From the NCBI RefSeq assembly GCF_002291145.1, contig NZ_NTGE01000109.1:1-64000 (forward strand): a stretch of DNA of 64,000 nucleotides, written 5' to 3'. The translations under genes and the position numbers were made by a program. Each line of letters begins with the position of its first letter. Position 1 is the first letter of the stretch. The notes under the pieces were generated by a model, which worked only from the letters and a program-made list of their open reading frames with translations, was not told the origin of the DNA and searched no databases. Shown here in pieces: positions 24,209-33,955 of the stretch. The stretch comes from Streptomyces sp. SA15 (lineage in GTDB: Bacteria > Actinomycetota > Actinomycetes > Streptomycetales > Streptomycetaceae).

Positions 24209-26476
24209 ATGAACCGACTCACGCGCCGCATCGGCGACGCGAGCGCCCGCCGACCGTGGGTGACCATCGCCGCCTGGCTGGCCGCCCTGGCACTCGTGCT
24301 GCCCCTGGCCGGCCTTGCGGGCGGCTCGTTCGTCGACGACCTCGTCGCTCCCGGCAGTCAGAGCGAGGAGGCGATGGAACTCCTCGAAGAACGCTTCCCC
24401 GAAGCATCCGGCGGCAGCGCCACGACGGTGTTCGCCGCGCCGGAAGGGGAACGGATCGACCGCCACCGGCCCGCCATCGAGGCGGCGGTCGCCCGGATCG
24501 CCGATGTGGAGCACGTCGCCAAGGTCACCGATCCCTTCACCACCGGCACGGTCTCGCCCGACGGGCGGATCGGCTTGGCCCACGTCACCTTCGACATACC
24601 GACGATGGACGTGCATCCCGACCAGATCGATGCCCTGAACAGCGCGATCGAACCCGTACGCGGCGACGGTGTCGTCGCCGAACTCGGCGGCGACACCGTC
24701 TTCATCAACGCCGAGACCCCGACATCGGGCTCGGAGGCCGCGGGCCTGCTGGCCGCCCTGGTCATCCTGGTGGTCGCGTTCGGCACGATCGTGGCCGCGC
24801 TGGTCCCGATCGCGCTCGCCCTCGTCGCCGTCGCCGCCGGACTGGGCGGCATCACGCTGCTGGCCCATGCGATGGACGTCTCCACCGCCGCTCCCACGAT
24901 CGGCGCGATGATCGGCCTGGGCGTCGGCATCGACTACGCCCTGTTCATCGTGGCCCGCTACCGCGAGAACCGCGCCGCCGGTCAGGACAACTCCACCGCG
25001 CTGTCGAACGCCATGGGATCGTCGGGCACGGCCGTCCTGTTCGCCGGCGGCACCGTCGTCGTGGCGATGACCGCGCTCGCACTGACCGGCCTGGGCTTTC
25101 TGACCTCGATCGGTCTGAGCACCTCGCTGGTCGTGCTGCTCGCCGTGGCGACCGCCCTGACGCTGCTGCCCGCACTGCTGTCCCTGCTGGGCGACCGCAT
25201 CCACAAGGGGCGGCGCCGGGGCTCCCGTACGCGCCGGGTGAAGCACCTCGACAACCCTGGGAACCCGGAGAACCCCGAGAGCACGGACAACCCCGAGAAC
25301 CCTGGGAACCCTGGGAACCCCGAGAACCCTGGGAACCCTGGGAACCCCGAGCACCCCGAGAACACGGCATGGTGGCGGTTCGCCCACCGCGTCTCCGGCC
25401 GGCCGTGGCCGTATCTGCTCGCCGCGTCCGCGGCGCTGCTGGTGCTGGCGCTCCCGGCGTTGCGCATGGAGACGGGCTTTCCCGACGCGGGCAACGACGC
25501 GACCAGTACCACGCACCGCCGTGCCTACGACCTGCTGGCGGAGGGCTTCGGTCCCGGCTTCAACGCCCCGCTGCTGATCGTCGCCGACCTGCGCGGCTCC
25601 GGCGTGGACGCCGAGGGCATTCCCGAGTTGTCCCGCCGCCTTGCCGACGACCCCGGCATCGCGTCGGTCGGCGAGCCCCTGATCTCCACGGCGGGGGACA
25701 CCGTCGTACTGCCCACGCTCCCCACCACCGCCCCCGCGGACGCCGCGACCTCCCACACCCTCGAACGCATCCGCGACATCGTCCCCGACAACGTCGCCGT
25801 GTCGGGCCTGACCGCCATGACCGACGACCTCACCCGGCAACTCGCCGACACTCTTCCGGTCTTCATCGCCGCGATCATCGTGGTGTCGTTCCTGCTGCTG
25901 ATGCTGGTGTTCCGTTCCATCGCGGTACCGCTGAAGGCCGCCGTGGTGAACCTGCTGTCCATCGGCGGCGCGTACGGCGTCGTGGTGGCCGTCTTCCAAT
26001 GGGGCTGGCTGGGCGAGCTGTTCAACCTCGACGAGACCCTGCCGATCGCCTCACCCCTGCCGACGATCTTCTTCGCGGTTCTCTTCGGCCTGTCCATGGA
26101 CTACGAGGTGTTCCTGCTCTCGCGCGTCCGCGAGGAGTACGCCGCCACGGGCGACACCACCGAGTCGGTGGCACGGGGCATGGCGGCCACGGGCCGCGTC
26201 ATCACCTCCGCCGCACTGATCATGACGGTGGTCTTCCTCAGCTTCGTCGCCAACCCCTCACCGCTCGTCAAGATGATGGGCCTGGGCCTGGCGACCGCGA
26301 TCGTGCTCGACGCGACGATCGTCCGCATGGTGCTCGTGCCGGCGGCCATGGCGCTGATGGGCCGCGCGACCTGGTGGCTGCCCCGTGCCCTCGACCGGCG
26401 ACTGCCCCGCATCGGCGCGGAGGGCGCCGACGTCCCGTCCCCGCCCGAACCCGCGCTCGTCCCCAACCGCCAGTAA
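24209..26476 (+). CDS. MMPL family transporter, first copy
   Basis: A 755-residue RND/MMPL protein. A first transmembrane helix (WVTIAAWLAALALVLPLAGLAGG) precedes a large extracellular loop, a 5-helix block at about 175-325 including GLGVGIDYALFIVARYRENR, a second extracellular loop and a second block (about 550-720) with FGLSMDYEVFLLSRVREEY. The paired D-Y motifs carry the proton relay. The loop between the two halves contains about 13 NPG/NPE tripeptide repeats (25252-25369). It exports lipids or hydrophobic compounds. It is divergent from the two-component system. Confidence 0.93.
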   Translation: MNRLTRRIGDASARRPWVTIAAWLAALALVLPLAGLAGGSFVDDLVAPGSQSEEAMELLEERFPEASGGSATTVFAAPEGERIDRHRPAIEAAVARIADVEHVAKVTDPFTTGTVSPDGRIGLAHVTFDIPTMDVHPDQIDALNSAIEPVRGDGVVAELGGDTVFINAETPTSGSEAAGLLAALVILVVAFGTIVAALVPIALALVAVAAGLGGITLLAHAMDVSTAAPTIGAMIGLGVGIDYALFIVARYRENRAAGQDNSTALSNAMGSSGTAVLFAGGTVVVAMTALALTGLGFLTSIGLSTSLVVLLAVATALTLLPALLSLLGDRIHKGRRRGSRTRRVKHLDNPGNPENPESTDNPENPGNPGNPENPGNPGNPEHPENTAWWRFAHRVSGRPWPYLLAASAALLVLALPALRMETGFPDAGNDATSTTHRRAYDLLAEGFGPGFNAPLLIVADLRGSGVDAEGIPELSRRLADDPGIASVGEPLISTAGDTVVLPTLPTTAPADAATSHTLERIRDIVPDNVAVSGLTAMTDDLTRQLADTLPVFIAAIIVVSFLLLMLVFRSIAVPLKAAVVNLLSIGGAYGVVVAVFQWGWLGELFNLDETLPIASPLPTIFFAVLFGLSMDYEVFLLSRVREEYAATGDTTESVARGMAATGRVITSAALIMTVVFLSFVANPSPLVKMMGLGLATAIVLDATIVRMVLVPAAMALMGRATWWLPRALDRRLPRIGAEGADVPSPPEPALVPNRQ

Positions 26477-26511
26477 CAGGGAAGTCCTCACCCCCCGTGA
26501 AAGCCGTCCAC

Positions 26512-26550
26512 GGCTGGGCCCGGGACGGCCACCGGCGCCCAGGCCCAGCC
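26512..26550. terminator. Hairpin between convergent MMPL genes
   Basis: GGCTGGGCC and GGCCCAGCC form a 9-bp perfect stem with a 21-nt loop, between the two tail-to-tail MMPL genes. Confidence 0.5.
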
Positions 26551-26652
26551 GGTGCGGACTATGTCCGCCTGCGGCTGGACTTGGGCCCCTTCGGTCCGGA
26601 CCGTGCCCAGCCTGCCCAGTAGTGCTGTGCGTCCTGATCCGCCGGGCAGGCC

Positions 26653-28857
26653 CTAGCCGCGGCGCCCCGACGGATCGTGCGCGGCCGTGTCCCGGCCTTC
26701 GCCGGAGGCCGACCCGGAGGCCGACCCGGAACCGTTGGTTCCGGCGCCTGTGCCGATGGCCGCTTCCTCCGCCCGGTCCCCGTGCCCCGGCCACCACGCC
26801 GCATGGCCGATCAGCGCGGTGAGACTCGGCGTGAAGAACATCGCCATCACGAAGGCGGCGATGGCGATGCCGAAGGAGACCGCGAAACCCATCTCCGTGA
26901 GCAGCGCGTTGCCCGCCAGCATCATCGTGGCGAAGGTCGCCGCCAGGATGAAGCCCGCCGCGGCCACGGTCGGTCCGGCGTGTCGCAGCGCCATGCCGGC
27001 CGCCTCGCGCGGTTCGCGGCCCTCGCGGGCCTCCTCGCGGAGCCGGGCGATCATGAGGATGTTGTAGTCGGTGCCGATGGCGACCACGAAGAGATACATG
27101 ATCACCGGGAGCATGAACATCAGGCCCGAATGCCCCTGCCCGTCCTGGAAGATCCACACGGTGGCACCCAGCGTGGCACCGAACCCGAGACCCACCGAGG
27201 CCATCAGATACCAGGGGGCGACCACACTGCGCAGCAGCAGCCCCAGGATGACCATGATCAGGACGGCGGCGACGGGGAAGACCGTCTTGTAGTCGTGGTT
27301 GACCGCCGTGTCGATGTCCTTGTAGATCGAGGACATGCCCCCGACCAGGGCTTCCGTGCCGTCAGGAGCGTCGGCGTGCGCGATGTCCCGGACCCGCTCC
27401 ACCGCGTCGATCGCCTGGTCCGTCGACGCCTCGTACTTGAGCGTGACGGTGAAGTCCGCGGTGGTGCCGTCTTTGTCGACCTGGGTCATGCTCGCGCTCG
27501 CGACACCGTCCACGGCGCCGAGTTTCTGCGCGTACGCGTCGAAGGCGGACCTGTCCAGCGGCTTGCCGTCGGTGCTGGAGAGGTAGACGTCGGTGGGTGC
27601 GGCGGCGCCCGCCGAGTACGCCTTCTGCATCTCGTCCTGGACGACCATGGACTCCTTGGTCTTGGGCATGGAGCCCGACGCCAGGTCGAAGGTGGCGTTG
27701 AAGCCGAACGTCCCCAGCGACAGCACGACCAGGACGAGGCCGGACACCACGGCGAACAGCGCGGGGCGGCGCTGCACGCCGCGACCCATGGCGGCGAACC
27801 GGGCGTTCTCCGGCTCGCGTTGCCAGGACTTCGACGGCCAGAAGACCTTCGGGCCGATCAGCGAGACCGCGGCCGGGATCAGGGTCAGGCCCGCGACCAG
27901 GGTCGCGCCGACGGCGATGGCGAGCGCCGGGCCCATCTGCTTGAGGAAGCCCAGCGTGGACAGCACCAGCGCGAGGAAGGCGATGATGACCGCCCCGGCG
28001 GCCGAGGCGATGGCCTCGCCGACCCGGTCGACCGCGTTGATCATGGCCTGCTTGGGCTCGTCACCGAGACGCAGACGTTCGCGGTAACGGAACATCAGGA
28101 ACAGGAAATAGTCCGTGCCGACGCCGAACAGTACGACGATCAGAATCGCCGAGATCGAGCTGTTGGCCTGGAGATCGAACAGCTTGGTCGCGTACGCAAT
28201 CAGCCCGTTGGCGATCGCGGACACCAATCCGATCAGAATCAGGGGCAATACGGCGAGGATCGGCGCCCTGAAGATGATCAGCAGCGTCACCAGAATGATC
28301 ACGAAGGTGCCGATACCGATGAGCGCTTCACCGCGCTCGGACGAATCCTGTTGGTCGAGGGCCTGCGCGGCGGAACCGCCGAGTTTGACGTCGAGATCGC
28401 TGCCCTTGGCCAGCTCCTTCGCCTGCTCGCGCAACTCCTCGGCCGCCTCCGCCTGTTTGGGCTGGCCGGCGTACTTGTCGTCCATCTGGACCAGGGTCAG
28501 GGCGTATTCGCCGTTCTTCGACGGCTGGCCGGGGACGACCTTCTGCACCTGGTCGATCTTCTTCCGGCCCAGTTCGGTGGTGATCCGGGCGACATCCTGC
28601 TTGTCGGCGGCGGTCAGCTTGCCGCCGTCTGTGCGCTGGTACAGCGCGATCGCGGACGGGGTGAAGGCGCTGGGGAACGCCTCCTGCTGGACATCCGCGG
28701 CTTTGATGGATTCATAACTCTTGGGGAGGAAACTGCTTTCGTCGCTGGTTGAGGGGAGACTCGGAGCGGTGGCGACGATCGCCACCGCGGCGATTAACCA
28801 TGCCACGATCGTCCAGACGGGATGTCGGACGACAGTGTTCCCAATACGTCGGAACAT
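26653..28857 (-). CDS. MMPL family transporter, second copy
   Basis: A 734-residue RND/MMPL protein with the usual two halves. TM1 is PVWTIVAWLIAAVAIVATAP, the first core has VLFGVGTDYFLFLMFRYRERLR and the second VVAIGTDYNILMIARLREEAREG. The C-terminus is a Gly/Ser-rich tail. It is only distantly similar to the first copy, so a recent duplication is unlikely. ATG 28857 has AGGAGG 8 bp upstream. A longer in-frame extension was rejected because TM1 should be close to the start. A 7-bp inverted repeat (TCTTGGT/ACCAAGA, 28960-29001) lies upstream. Confidence 0.93.
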   Translation of the reverse strand: MFRRIGNTVVRHPVWTIVAWLIAAVAIVATAPSLPSTSDESSFLPKSYESIKAADVQQEAFPSAFTPSAIALYQRTDGGKLTAADKQDVARITTELGRKKIDQVQKVVPGQPSKNGEYALTLVQMDDKYAGQPKQAEAAEELREQAKELAKGSDLDVKLGGSAAQALDQQDSSERGEALIGIGTFVIILVTLLIIFRAPILAVLPLILIGLVSAIANGLIAYATKLFDLQANSSISAILIVVLFGVGTDYFLFLMFRYRERLRLGDEPKQAMINAVDRVGEAIASAAGAVIIAFLALVLSTLGFLKQMGPALAIAVGATLVAGLTLIPAAVSLIGPKVFWPSKSWQREPENARFAAMGRGVQRRPALFAVVSGLVLVVLSLGTFGFNATFDLASGSMPKTKESMVVQDEMQKAYSAGAAAPTDVYLSSTDGKPLDRSAFDAYAQKLGAVDGVASASMTQVDKDGTTADFTVTLKYEASTDQAIDAVERVRDIAHADAPDGTEALVGGMSSIYKDIDTAVNHDYKTVFPVAAVLIMVILGLLLRSVVAPWYLMASVGLGFGATLGATVWIFQDGQGHSGLMFMLPVIMYLFVVAIGTDYNILMIARLREEAREGREPREAAGMALRHAGPTVAAAGFILAATFATMMLAGNALLTEMGFAVSFGIAIAAFVMAMFFTPSLTALIGHAAWWPGHGDRAEEAAIGTGAGTNGSGSASGSASGEGRDTAAHDPSGRRG

Positions 28858-29080
28858 GCGGGAGGTCCTCCTGTGTAGGAAGATCACCGCAGCCCGGGGA
28901 GCGGACCCTGGCATCGGCGACCCCGACCGGCACTCACCATCGGGCCGGCCGAACGGTTGTCTTGGTGTCTTGGACCCGATCGTAGTGACCACAAACCAAG
29001 ATCATTCCCTCGGGCGTCATCGTGGCATCAGAAGCCCGTCTTCTCCCCATCACGGCTGCTGAGTTCCCGCTGATGACGAA

Positions 29081-30385
29081 TCAAACTGCGGCGGCAGGAG
29101 CTTCCGCCCGCCGCCGGATCACCAACGCCATCAGCGCCGCCGCCGCGCACAGCGCACCGGACGCGTACCAGACCATGTCGTACGAGCCGGAGACGTCCCG
29201 GACGACGCCCCCGAGGAAGGCCACGAGCGCGGCGCCGACCTGGTGGGAGGCGAGCACCCAGCCGAAGACGATCGCGCTGTCCTCGCCGTACTGCTCCCGG
29301 CACAGCGCCACGGTGGGCGGGACGGTGGCGACCCAGTCCAGGCCGTAGAAGACGATGAAGAAGAGCATCGGCGGGTGGACGCTCGGCGCCAGCAGGATCG
29401 GCAGGAACAGCAAGGAGATCCCGCGGAGCGCGTAGTACACCGCGAGCAGCCGGCGCGGTTCGTAGCGGTCGGTGAACCAGCCGGAGGCGATCGTGCCGAC
29501 CACGTCGAACACGCCGATGACCGCGAGCAGCGAGGCCGCCGTCGTGACGGGCATGTGGTGGTCGTGGGCGGCGGGCACGAAGTGGGTCTGGATCAGGCCG
29601 TTGGTGGAGGCGCCGCAGATCGCGAAGGTGCCGGCCAGCAGCCAGAAGGGGCCGGTGCGGGCCGCCGAGAACAGGACCGTGATCGCCCGGCGGGCGGCCC
29701 CGCGCGCGGGCGGCGGTTTCGGTACGAACTCCTTCGCGCCGTACGGCTTCAGACCCACGTCGGCCGGGTGGTCGCGCAGCAGCAGCCAGACGAAGGGGAC
29801 GACCGCGAGGGCGGCGAGAGCGACCGTGACGGCGGCCGGGCGCCAGTCGTGCGTCTCGACCATCCAGGACAGTACGGGCAGGAAGATCAGCTGGCCGGAG
29901 GCCGAGGCGGCGGTGAGGATGCCGGTGACCAGGCCGCGCCGCTCGGTGAACCAGCGGTTGGTGACCGTCGCGGCGAAGGCCAGCGCCATCGAACCGCTGC
30001 CCAGTCCGACCAACAGCCCCCAGCACAGCAGCAGTTGCCACGCGGCCGTCATCCACACCGTCAGGCCGGAGCCGATCGCGATCACGGTCAGCGCGACCGC
30101 GACCACCCGCCGGATCCCGAACCGGTCCATCAGGGCCGCCGCGAAGGGCGCGGTCAGCCCGTAGAGCGCGAGGTTGATGGAGACCGCGGCGCCGATCGTG
30201 CCGCGCGACCAGCCGAAGTCCTGGTTCAACGGGTCGATGAGCAGCCCCGGCAGGGAACGGAAGGCGGCCGCGCCGATGATCGTCACGAAGGTGACGGCGG
30301 CGACGAACCAGGCGCGGTGGATGCGGCGCTTCGTCGTGGGCGGGGTTTCCTCTATGGCAGTGGCGGCTTCGGTCGTCTGAGTCAC
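29081..30385 (-). CDS. MFS transporter, OFA/monocarboxylate type
   Basis: A 434-residue protein with 12 predicted membrane helices. LNQDFGWSRGTIGAAVSINLALYGLTAPFAAALMDRFGIRRV contains the cytoplasmic loop 2-3 motif, and WFTERRGLVTGILTAASASGQ a conserved helix 4-5 segment of the oxalate/formate antiporter-type group. Its likely substrate is a small organic acid. GTG start at 30385. It is divergent from the AraC gene at 30458, 72 bp apart. Confidence 0.9.
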   Translation of the reverse strand: MTQTTEAATAIEETPPTTKRRIHRAWFVAAVTFVTIIGAAAFRSLPGLLIDPLNQDFGWSRGTIGAAVSINLALYGLTAPFAAALMDRFGIRRVVAVALTVIAIGSGLTVWMTAAWQLLLCWGLLVGLGSGSMALAFAATVTNRWFTERRGLVTGILTAASASGQLIFLPVLSWMVETHDWRPAAVTVALAALAVVPFVWLLLRDHPADVGLKPYGAKEFVPKPPPARGAARRAITVLFSAARTGPFWLLAGTFAICGASTNGLIQTHFVPAAHDHHMPVTTAASLLAVIGVFDVVGTIASGWFTDRYEPRRLLAVYYALRGISLLFLPILLAPSVHPPMLFFIVFYGLDWVATVPPTVALCREQYGEDSAIVFGWVLASHQVGAALVAFLGGVVRDVSGSYDMVWYASGALCAAAALMALVIRRRAEAPAAAV

Positions 30386-30457
30386 GACATAGAGCTTCCA
30401 TTCAGATCACTCCTCCCTTCCACTGGCCCGAAGGACAGCATTCGCTAGGATCGGGCC

Positions 30458-31615
30458 ATGGATACGGCCAAGGGCCCCACAGGCTCCACCACCTCCTCCA
30501 CCACCTCCCCCAACACCTCATCCACCGGCTTCCGTCCCCACCGCGTAGTCGTCCTCGCCCTCGACGGTCTGCTCCCCTTCGAACTGGGCATCCCGCACCG
30601 CATCTTCGGGCGGCCCAAGGACGCCGAAGGACGGCATCTGTACGAGGTCGTCACCTGCTCGATCCGGCCGCCGGGCCCGGTCGAGACCGACGCCGACTTC
30701 GCCATCCACGTCGGCAACGGCCCCGAGGCCCTGGCCACCGCCGACACGGTCGTCGTCCCGGCGTCGTACGAACTCGGCCCGGTCTACGAGCAGGGCGTGC
30801 TCACCGACGAGCTGGCCGCCGCCCTCGCCCGCATCCGGCCCGGCACCCGCCTCGCCTCCATCTGCACCGGCGTCTACGTCCTCGCCGCCGCCGGCCGCCT
30901 CGACGGCCGCCCGGCCGCCACCCACTGGTCGGACGCCGAGCGCCTCCAGCGGCTCTTCCCGCAGATCGCGGTCGACGCGGACGTCCTGTTCATCGACGAC
31001 GGCGAAGTGCTCACCTCCGCCGGGGTCGCGGCCGGAATCGACCTGTGCCTGCACATGGTGCGCCGCGACCACGGCACGGCGGTCGCCAACGAGGTGGCTC
31101 GCCGCACGGTCGTACCGCCGCACCGCGACGGCGGGCAGGCGCAGTACATCCACCGTCCCGTGCCCGACCCGCAGCTGGCGTCCACGACCACCGCCCGCGC
31201 CTGGGCGCTGGGCCGTCTGCACGAGCCGATCCAGCTGCGCGACATGGCCGAGCAGGAAGCCATGTCCGTACGGACCTTCACGCGCCGCTTCCGCGAGGAG
31301 GTCGGCGTCAGCCCCGGACAGTGGCTCACCCAGCAGCGGGTGGAACGCGCCCGGCACCTCCTGGAGTCCACCGACCTGTCCGTCGACCAGGTGGCCAGGG
31401 ACGCGGGCTTCGGCACGGCCCAGTCGATGCGGCAGCACCTACAGCAGGCGCTCGGCGTCACTCCGACCGCCTATCGCCGGACCTTCCGGGCCGGGGGCGA
31501 CGGGATCGGAAGCGGCGGAACCGGAGGCGGCGGGACGGGCGGCGGCGGGACGGGCGGCGGCAGGACGGGAAGCGGCAGGACCGAGAGTTACGGCGGTGTC
31601 GGCTCCCGGCGCTGA
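30458..31615 (+). CDS. GlxA family AraC-type transcriptional regulator
   Basis: A 385-residue protein. The N-terminal DJ-1/PfpI domain (VVVLALDGLLPFELGIPHRIFG...RLASICTGVYVLAAAGRLDGRPAATHW) has the conserved nucleophile-position Cys in ICTG. The C-terminal AraC double helix-turn-helix is at about 250-345 (MSVRTFTRRFREEVGVSPGQWLTQQRVERARHLLE). The last 35 residues are a Gly/Thr-rich low-complexity tail that overlaps the tail of the convergent MFS gene by 177 bp. It probably controls the MFS gene at 29081. Confidence 0.9.
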   Translation: MDTAKGPTGSTTSSTTSPNTSSTGFRPHRVVVLALDGLLPFELGIPHRIFGRPKDAEGRHLYEVVTCSIRPPGPVETDADFAIHVGNGPEALATADTVVVPASYELGPVYEQGVLTDELAAALARIRPGTRLASICTGVYVLAAAGRLDGRPAATHWSDAERLQRLFPQIAVDADVLFIDDGEVLTSAGVAAGIDLCLHMVRRDHGTAVANEVARRTVVPPHRDGGQAQYIHRPVPDPQLASTTTARAWALGRLHEPIQLRDMAEQEAMSVRTFTRRFREEVGVSPGQWLTQQRVERARHLLESTDLSVDQVARDAGFGTAQSMRQHLQQALGVTPTAYRRTFRAGGDGIGSGGTGGGGTGGGGTGGGRTGSGRTESYGGVGSRR

Positions 31616-32785
31616 ACGGCCGGCCCGGCGCACCTCGCCCCACCAGCCGACCCCCGTCAGCACCAGCGTCAGGCCCACCCCCGCCAGGATGGCCGTGGAC
31701 GGTGCCACCACCTTGAGGAGGGCACCGGCGAGCGACCCCGTCGCCGCGTAACCCGCACCCGCCGCCGCGTACATCACCGAGTAACCCGCGGCCAGAGCGC
31801 CCGGCGGAAGTGCCTCGCGCAGGGACAGGTTGCGGGTGAGCATCGCGCACGACTGGAGCGTGCCCCCCACGACCAGCGCGACGGCGATCCCGGCCGTGCC
31901 CGGTATCAGCGCGGCGAGGGCCACGCAGACCGACGTCCCGCACATCAGCACCACACTGCGGGTGCGCAGCCGCCCCGGCCAGGAACGAAGACCGTGGACG
32001 AAGGCACCGAGCCCCCCGCCCACCGCCATCCCCGTCAGCAGCGGTCCGGACCAGCCGACGCCGACGCCGCGCTGTTCGAGCAGGGCCGGCAGAACGAGTT
32101 CGGCCAGACCGAGCAGGGCCAGACTGGCCGCACCCATGACGTACACCGGCCAGGCACCGATCAGGAGTCGGAGCATCGACGTACCCGTCCGGTCCTCCCC
32201 GCCCGTGTCGTCCGCGCCCCAGCCGGCCGGAAGAAGCCACAGGCCCGTGACCGACGACGCCATCAGGGCGGCGGCGAGGAGCAGCGGGACGGGCGGTGCG
32301 ACGCCGAGGGCCAGGCCGGCGACCGCGGCCGGGGAAACGGCCCATACCCCGGCCGTCAGTATCGACTCGACGGACAGCGCCTGGGCCGCCGCACGCTCCG
32401 GGACGAGCACGGTGAGCAGCGTGCGCAGGCCACCGGTGGCGGCGGCCGGGGCGGCACCGGCGACAAGCGCGAGCCCGGCGAGGACTGTTGAGTGCGCGTC
32501 GGGGAACACCCCAAGCCCCGTGAAGGCGGCGGCTCCGACCGCGAGGCCGACGGCCAGGTGAACGCGGGCATGGTCGGGGCGCAGACGCATCCCGAGGAAG
32601 GGGGCGCCGACGATCTCGCCGATGACATAGGCCGCCGCGAGGATGGCGCCCAGCGAGTAGCCGCCCGGCCGCTCGCGCACCAGGAAGACCAGGGCCAGCG
32701 GGGCCATGGCCACGGGCATGCGGGCGCCGATGGTGGTGCAGGCCCAGATCAGGACCTGTTTGGAGGCGACGTCGCGGTAACTCAT
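31439..32785 (-). CDS. MFS transporter
   Basis: A 448-residue protein with about 12 hydrophobic helices, beginning SKQVLIWACTTIGARMPVAMAPLALVFLVRERPGGYSLG. No motif ties it to a substrate; such proteins commonly export drugs or metabolites. The membrane part ends near residue 385 (GWWGEVRRAG). The rest is an Ala/Pro/Ser repeat tail (AAARPAA type) lying antisense to the Gly-rich tail of the AraC gene. ATG at 32785. Confidence 0.85.
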   Translation of the reverse strand: MSYRDVASKQVLIWACTTIGARMPVAMAPLALVFLVRERPGGYSLGAILAAAYVIGEIVGAPFLGMRLRPDHARVHLAVGLAVGAAAFTGLGVFPDAHSTVLAGLALVAGAAPAAATGGLRTLLTVLVPERAAAQALSVESILTAGVWAVSPAAVAGLALGVAPPVPLLLAAALMASSVTGLWLLPAGWGADDTGGEDRTGTSMLRLLIGAWPVYVMGAASLALLGLAELVLPALLEQRGVGVGWSGPLLTGMAVGGGLGAFVHGLRSWPGRLRTRSVVLMCGTSVCVALAALIPGTAGIAVALVVGGTLQSCAMLTRNLSLREALPPGALAAGYSVMYAAAGAGYAATGSLAGALLKVVAPSTAILAGVGLTLVLTGVGWWGEVRRAGRSAPGADTAVTLGPAASRPAAARPAAARPAASGSAASDPVAPGPEGPAIGGRSDAERLL

Positions 32786-32861
32786 GCAACGACGCTAAAG
32801 GCCGGCACTGACAACGCCCCAGAGGATTTCCAGCGCCTGTGGAAAACTCGTGAGCACCGCT

Positions 32862-32900
32862 TCAGAAAGTCAGCACCCCGCTCAGAAAGTCAGCACCCCG
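32862..32900. repeat. 20-bp tandem duplication at the end of the alcohol dehydrogenase gene
   Basis: TCAGAAAGTCAGCACCCCG occurs at 32862-32880 and again at 32882-32900. The second copy is the gene's last six codons and stop; the first copy repeats the same end just downstream. Confidence 0.85.
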
Positions 32901-33931
32901 CGCGCCACCCGCCCCGCCTCCGCGTCCCCCACCGCCTTCTCGAAGTCCTCGACCGGGTAGGTCTCGGTCACCAACTCGTCGAGCAGCAGCCGCCCTTCCC
33001 GGTACAGCTCGGCGTACAGCGCGATGTCCCGCTGCGGGCGCGACGACCCGTACCGGCAGCCCAGGATCGCCTTGTCCAGGTACATGGAGGAGACACGGAA
33101 GGACGCCTCGGCCGACGCCGACGGAACACCGAGCAGTACCGCCTGGCCGTGACGGTCCAGCAGATCGACCGCCTCCCGGACCAGTTCCACCCGGCCCACG
33201 CATTCGAACGCATGGTCCACCCCCGTCGGCAGAATGTCCCGCACCCCGTCCGTCGAGGTCAGGAAATGGGTGGCACCGAACCGTCGCGCCACCGCCTCCT
33301 TGGCCGGATTCGCGTCCACCGCCACGATCCGCAGCGCGCCCGCGATCCGCGCCCCCTGGATGACGTTCAGCCCGATCCCGCCCGTCCCGATCACCAGCAC
33401 GCTGTCCCCGCGGTCCACCTTCGCCCGGTTGAGCACGGCACCCACCCCGGTCAGCACCCCGCAACCGATGAGCGCCGCCGACGGCATCGGAATGTCGTGC
33501 GGGATACGGACCGCCTGCACCGCCTTCACCACGGTCCGTTCCGCGAAGGCCGAGTTGGACGCGAACTGGTACACCGGCCGCCCGTCCCGAGTGAACGGCT
33601 GCCCCGGCCGCCCGATCGCCTGCCGGCACATCGTCGGCCGCCCCCGGTCGCACTCCGCGCACGCACCGCAGTTGGCGAGCGTGGACAGGGCCACATGGTC
33701 GCCGGGGCTCACATGGGTGACGCCGTCCCCCACCGCCGCCACGACCCCCGCCCCCTCGTGGCCGAGCACCACAGGAACGGGAAAAGGTATGGTCCCGTCC
33801 ACCACGGACAGATCGCTGTGACACAGCCCCGCCGCCGACACGGCCACCTGGACCTCACCCGGACCCGGATCCCGTACGACGAGATCGTCCACGACCTCGA
33901 CCCGCTTCCCGTCGAACACGACGCCTCGCAT
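32882..33931 (-). CDS. Zn-dependent alcohol dehydrogenase (MDR family)
   Basis: A 349-residue protein. Catalytic zinc ligands lie in AGLCHSDL (Cys), LGHEGAGVV (His) and the distal ECVG; a four-Cys structural-zinc lobe is seen (NCGACAECDRGRPTMC). The Rossmann motif is VLVIGTGGIGLNVIQGA. It oxidises an alcohol, or works as a formaldehyde-type dehydrogenase. In this context it may oxidise a hydroxyacyl intermediate or an alcohol substrate. ATG 33931 is preferred over GTG 33934 on ribosome-binding-site spacing. It follows the acyl-CoA dehydrogenase gene by 24 bp, so probably the same operon. Confidence 0.9.
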   Translation of the reverse strand: MRGVVFDGKRVEVVDDLVVRDPGPGEVQVAVSAAGLCHSDLSVVDGTIPFPVPVVLGHEGAGVVAAVGDGVTHVSPGDHVALSTLANCGACAECDRGRPTMCRQAIGRPGQPFTRDGRPVYQFASNSAFAERTVVKAVQAVRIPHDIPMPSAALIGCGVLTGVGAVLNRAKVDRGDSVLVIGTGGIGLNVIQGARIAGALRIVAVDANPAKEAVARRFGATHFLTSTDGVRDILPTGVDHAFECVGRVELVREAVDLLDRHGQAVLLGVPSASAEASFRVSSMYLDKAILGCRYGSSRPQRDIALYAELYREGRLLLDELVTETYPVEDFEKAVGDAEAGRVARGVLTF

Positions 33932-33955
33932 CACGCAGCTCCCTGTCAGCCCTTG

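Noticed and set aside
24085..26622. 845-codon frame overlapping the MMPL gene
   Set aside because: An out-of-frame shadow with Arg/Pro/Gly-rich composition; the overlapping frame encodes an obvious MMPL transporter.
28960..29001. TCTTGGT/ACCAAGA inverted repeat upstream of the second MMPL gene
   Set aside because: Arms are 28 bp apart with no second copy in the window; the evidence for an operator is too thin.
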